64,000 bases of DNA from Chlorokybus atmophyticus (Eukaryota > Streptophyta > Chlorokybophyceae > Chlorokybales > Chlorokybaceae): positions 1,874,168 through 1,938,167 of the forward strand of contig RHPI01001037.1 in the NCBI GenBank assembly GCA_009103225.1, read 5' to 3'. The notes under the pieces were generated by a model. It worked only from the letters and a program-made list of their open reading frames with translations, did no database searches and was not told the DNA's origin. Shown in pieces: positions 61,570 through 64,000 of this stretch (positions are counted from its first letter, which is position 1; every line of letters starts with the position of its first letter). A program made the translations under genes and the position numbers.

Positions 61570-62939
61570 AACACATAATGCAGTAACAATCGTAACATTG
61601 AACGCGCTTGCCTGCTTGGCATGCGTGAGCATATAAGGCTTGCAATGCAATGTGCGACACAATAAAAGGTAAAGTCGTGTGTTCATCTATGTGCTGTTGA
61701 AATGGTATTGTCACAATAGCGCAACATTGGAAATTATGTTATACGTGATTGATTGCATCATGTATCGTGTTTTCCTTCATCACCCTTTGCTGCTCATTGA
61801 CAATGATGATATGTACTGCATGGTCACCATCAATGTTTACAACTCTTTACGCCATTGGTCCTATACCAGAACAGAACATGCAACAGTACACGGCATGAAC
61901 TCATAGCAAGTGCTGTTGGCGATGTTAGCTAGCGCAGTCATTAGGTGATCGCTGAGAGCGCCCAGCGGCAGTGCACTACACTGACTGAAGATGAGTGGTG
62001 ATAACCACAGCAGCTAGCGCAGTAAGTGGTGATGGAGGCGTGCCCCTGCAGCTTGCAACGCCGACAGCGCCATGGTAGCTCAAGGCAAAGCAGCATACAA
62101 CCAATGCGCACTGATGGCGTCGGGTATATTACAGTGCCAGCCATTAACACAAGTAATATCACAGTTACAAAGGAGGTGGCGGACAAAGTTCTACGTAGTA
62201 TGCTGTTCAGTTGAACTTGTCGTAGGTCTGGGAGCAGGCTAGGAGGCCATGTCGTGTGCATACTTCACAGCAGTGGCGTTGAGACTGAGTTCAGGTATTG
62301 CACAGAATTGCTACTACTCAGTTTCTGCGCTGCAAGTACAATAAACGTTAGTAAACACACTCTCCACTTCTCTGCGCACACGCGCACATTAAGCACACAC
62401 ACAACCATTTGACACATTAGTTCTACACACTGATTTACCCAGGATCACAAACTTGTAACAACACATCCACACAAGGCAGCGTGGGCGGGCAGGGACTTAA
62501 TGGATGCAAATCATGGTTCTGCTACTATTTTGTCCAATTACCAGCTTCTGCCCGTAGTCACAAGGTACAACAACAGTGCAACTCCTTGAGGGGTCAAAGG
62601 TAAAAATTACAGCAGGTCAACAGTTACTAGGAGTCTTGCGTAAAGACTGAGCTCGTGACCAGACTCAAAGGCACAAAGAAGCAACAATAATATAACCTTC
62701 ACATCATGCACACAGTTGCTACACAACCGAACCTTACGGCTGTTAAGAGAAGAACTCCCAACATCAGTGTCTGATGTAGCAACAAATGTGGGCACTAAGC
62801 ATGCGAGGATAAACATGACTAATGAATATAAAGAATCGTGTAATCAACAACTGCGTAACCTGCAAAGAGTGTGCAAACTCTGCAACGTTAGTAGTGTCGT
62901 AGCTGCAGCAAAACTGTACAGCTTGCAGCGTTCGGGACC

Positions 62940-63947
62940 TTACTCCAAGTCCCTGCGGCTGATCTTGACCTTGTAAACGATGAGGTTGCCACCCACACCC
63001 CAGAGACGTGTGTGGTTGTCCTGTGCAGCTGCGCCATCAAACACAAACTCGGTAGGGAACTTGTAGCCAAGCTCAGGCTTGTTGTAGATAGTCTGGACAA
63101 GACCCTTGTTATTGACGCGGGTGCCAGCAGGACTCTTGGACCACTCCCGGTTGTCCAGGCGGGTGGCACTCCCGAAGGCAAAGCGCAGGCTCTCGGGGTC
63201 GATCACATACTCTGCACATGTCATATTACCATGTAAGCAAACAGCATACCTAACACTTAGTCGAGCAACAAGGCTGATACTTGCCTGTAACGCCAGGGGC
63301 AGTTGTGTAGTATCGGAGGGTGTTCTCTCTGTTGGGGGTCAGGCCGATCTTGCTGATTGAGAAAACCTTCTTGCCTTCAAGGTACCAGTACACCTTGCCC
63401 ATGTTCCTGTTGTACACAATCTTAATCCTGTGGGATTCACCAGCCACGCGAGGGGCGACCTTGAAACCCCATGAAAAGGCCTGTGGGAGTCAACAGTGCA
63501 GACAACAGTCAGGGTCACAGCAACCAATTGCTCGTAAACTTCAGTACAGCATGCCATGGTCACCTGGTAGAACAGCTCAGGACCACCCTCAAAGAAGCCA
63601 GTGAAAGGGATGCGGTCGAGGAAGACGTAGATGCCCTTGTTGGAGAGCACGAAGCCGAACAGAATGAAGTTGGTCGAATCCAGCAAGCTGAAGTTCACAT
63701 TTCCAGTGCGAGGATCATCATCAACGTCAATCTCTGGGCCGAAGGGCTGGGCGGCATTGCCTTGCATGGCGCCACCAATTGTTGCCTGCAGACATGCAAG
63801 CGGTCTGAGCATACTGCATGGTTCGGGTCAGGACGACCAAGACGTGTAGCAGCCATCACACACGCCTCACCTCAAGTTTGAGAGACTGGTTCTTGGCAAT
63901 GCTGAAGGTGTCTGACTGGATGCCAAACTTAGCATGATCGCGGAAGC
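62940..63947 (-). CDS. DUF6081-like protein, 5' end outside window
   Basis: Four exons on the minus strand, 63947-63871, 63785-63564, 63480-63285 and 63211-62940, join in frame and end at a TAA; earlier exons lie beyond the window. The sequence looks like a beta-rich, lectin- or jelly-roll-type domain: STNFILFGFVLSNKGIYVFL, RIPFTGFFEGGPELFYQ, HRIKIVYNRNMGKVYWYLEG and KKVFSISKIGLTPNREN. From memory this order (interpretable strand, ERLPF-like, HHLKI-Y, VRW-DG, RIG) fits the DUF6081 family of bacteria and fungi, whose function is unknown. The penultimate intron has a GCAAGT donor (63284). Alternatively it belongs to another concanavalin-like fold. Confidence 0.65.
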
Positions 63948-64000
63948 CTGCGCACATGTTCAAATAATCAGCATCAACCCTTTCGCATGCTAAGAGCAGC

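Larger units (their letters stand above)
60849..62939. other. Intergenic DNA with a gap, no gene supported
   Basis: AT-rich sequence with an N gap (61232-61408) and a foldback (61506-61569). Frames around 61941-62261 on either strand are short and unrecognised. 62300-62939 is the probable 3' flank of the DUF6081-like gene. Confidence 0.4.

Overview
The window is nuclear DNA of a photosynthetic, flagellated eukaryote, most likely a green alga. Three lines of sequence evidence support this. First, the genes are dense in introns, mostly GT-AG with a noticeable minority of GC-AG. Second, several genes are plastid-type: chloroplast SRP54 with a transit-peptide exon, magnesium chelatase subunit H, and a phosphatidylglycerophosphate synthase with an N-terminal extension. 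Third, there is a CPC1/SPEF2 axonemal central-pair protein and a plant-like tRNA-Val(CAC). Introns and spacers are full of CA/TG-rich simple repeats. I cannot fix the species; a secondary green alga is not excluded.

Layout. 0-8.8 kb: chloroplast SRP54 (+), a longin R-SNARE of VAMP7 type with an unusual zero layer (-), and ALG7 (+). 9-18.1 kb: a very large CPC1/SPEF2 gene (-) whose 3' third holds a 1.56-kb direct duplication joined by a single N, probably an assembly artefact. 18.9-27.3 kb: the splicing factor PRP4 (+), convergent with a long coiled-coil gene (-). 27.7 kb: tRNA-Val(CAC). 28.1-34.0 kb: an NmrA-like protein (+), an acidic hypothetical gene (-), and PGP synthase (+), whose start codon may overlap the divergent start of the acidic gene. 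34.0-40.0 kb: a gene-poor stretch with a complete 628-bp miniature LTR element (TRIM) and an N gap. 40.0-45.3 kb: ChlH (-).

45.9-60.8 kb is a nest of mobile DNA. A 10.3-kb element with 20-bp terminal inverted repeats and a candidate TTTA target duplication carries a decayed multi-domain ORF. Its features resemble the poorly characterised DUF6589-like proteins that end in a cysteine-rich CXC motif. A 3,213-bp hAT transposon sits at this ORF's stop codon with a perfect 8-bp target duplication. A second, nearly identical hAT copy lies 2.8 kb away in opposite orientation with a different 8-bp duplication. 60.8-64 kb: an N gap, foldback sequences and the 3' part of a DUF6081-like gene (-).

The host genes are ordinary housekeeping, plastid and flagellar functions and do not form an operon-like system. 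The most unusual material is the TIR-bounded DUF6589/CXC-like element and its nested hAT insertion. Exon boundaries were read by eye from splice consensus and reading-frame continuity and may be off by a base or by an alternative site.
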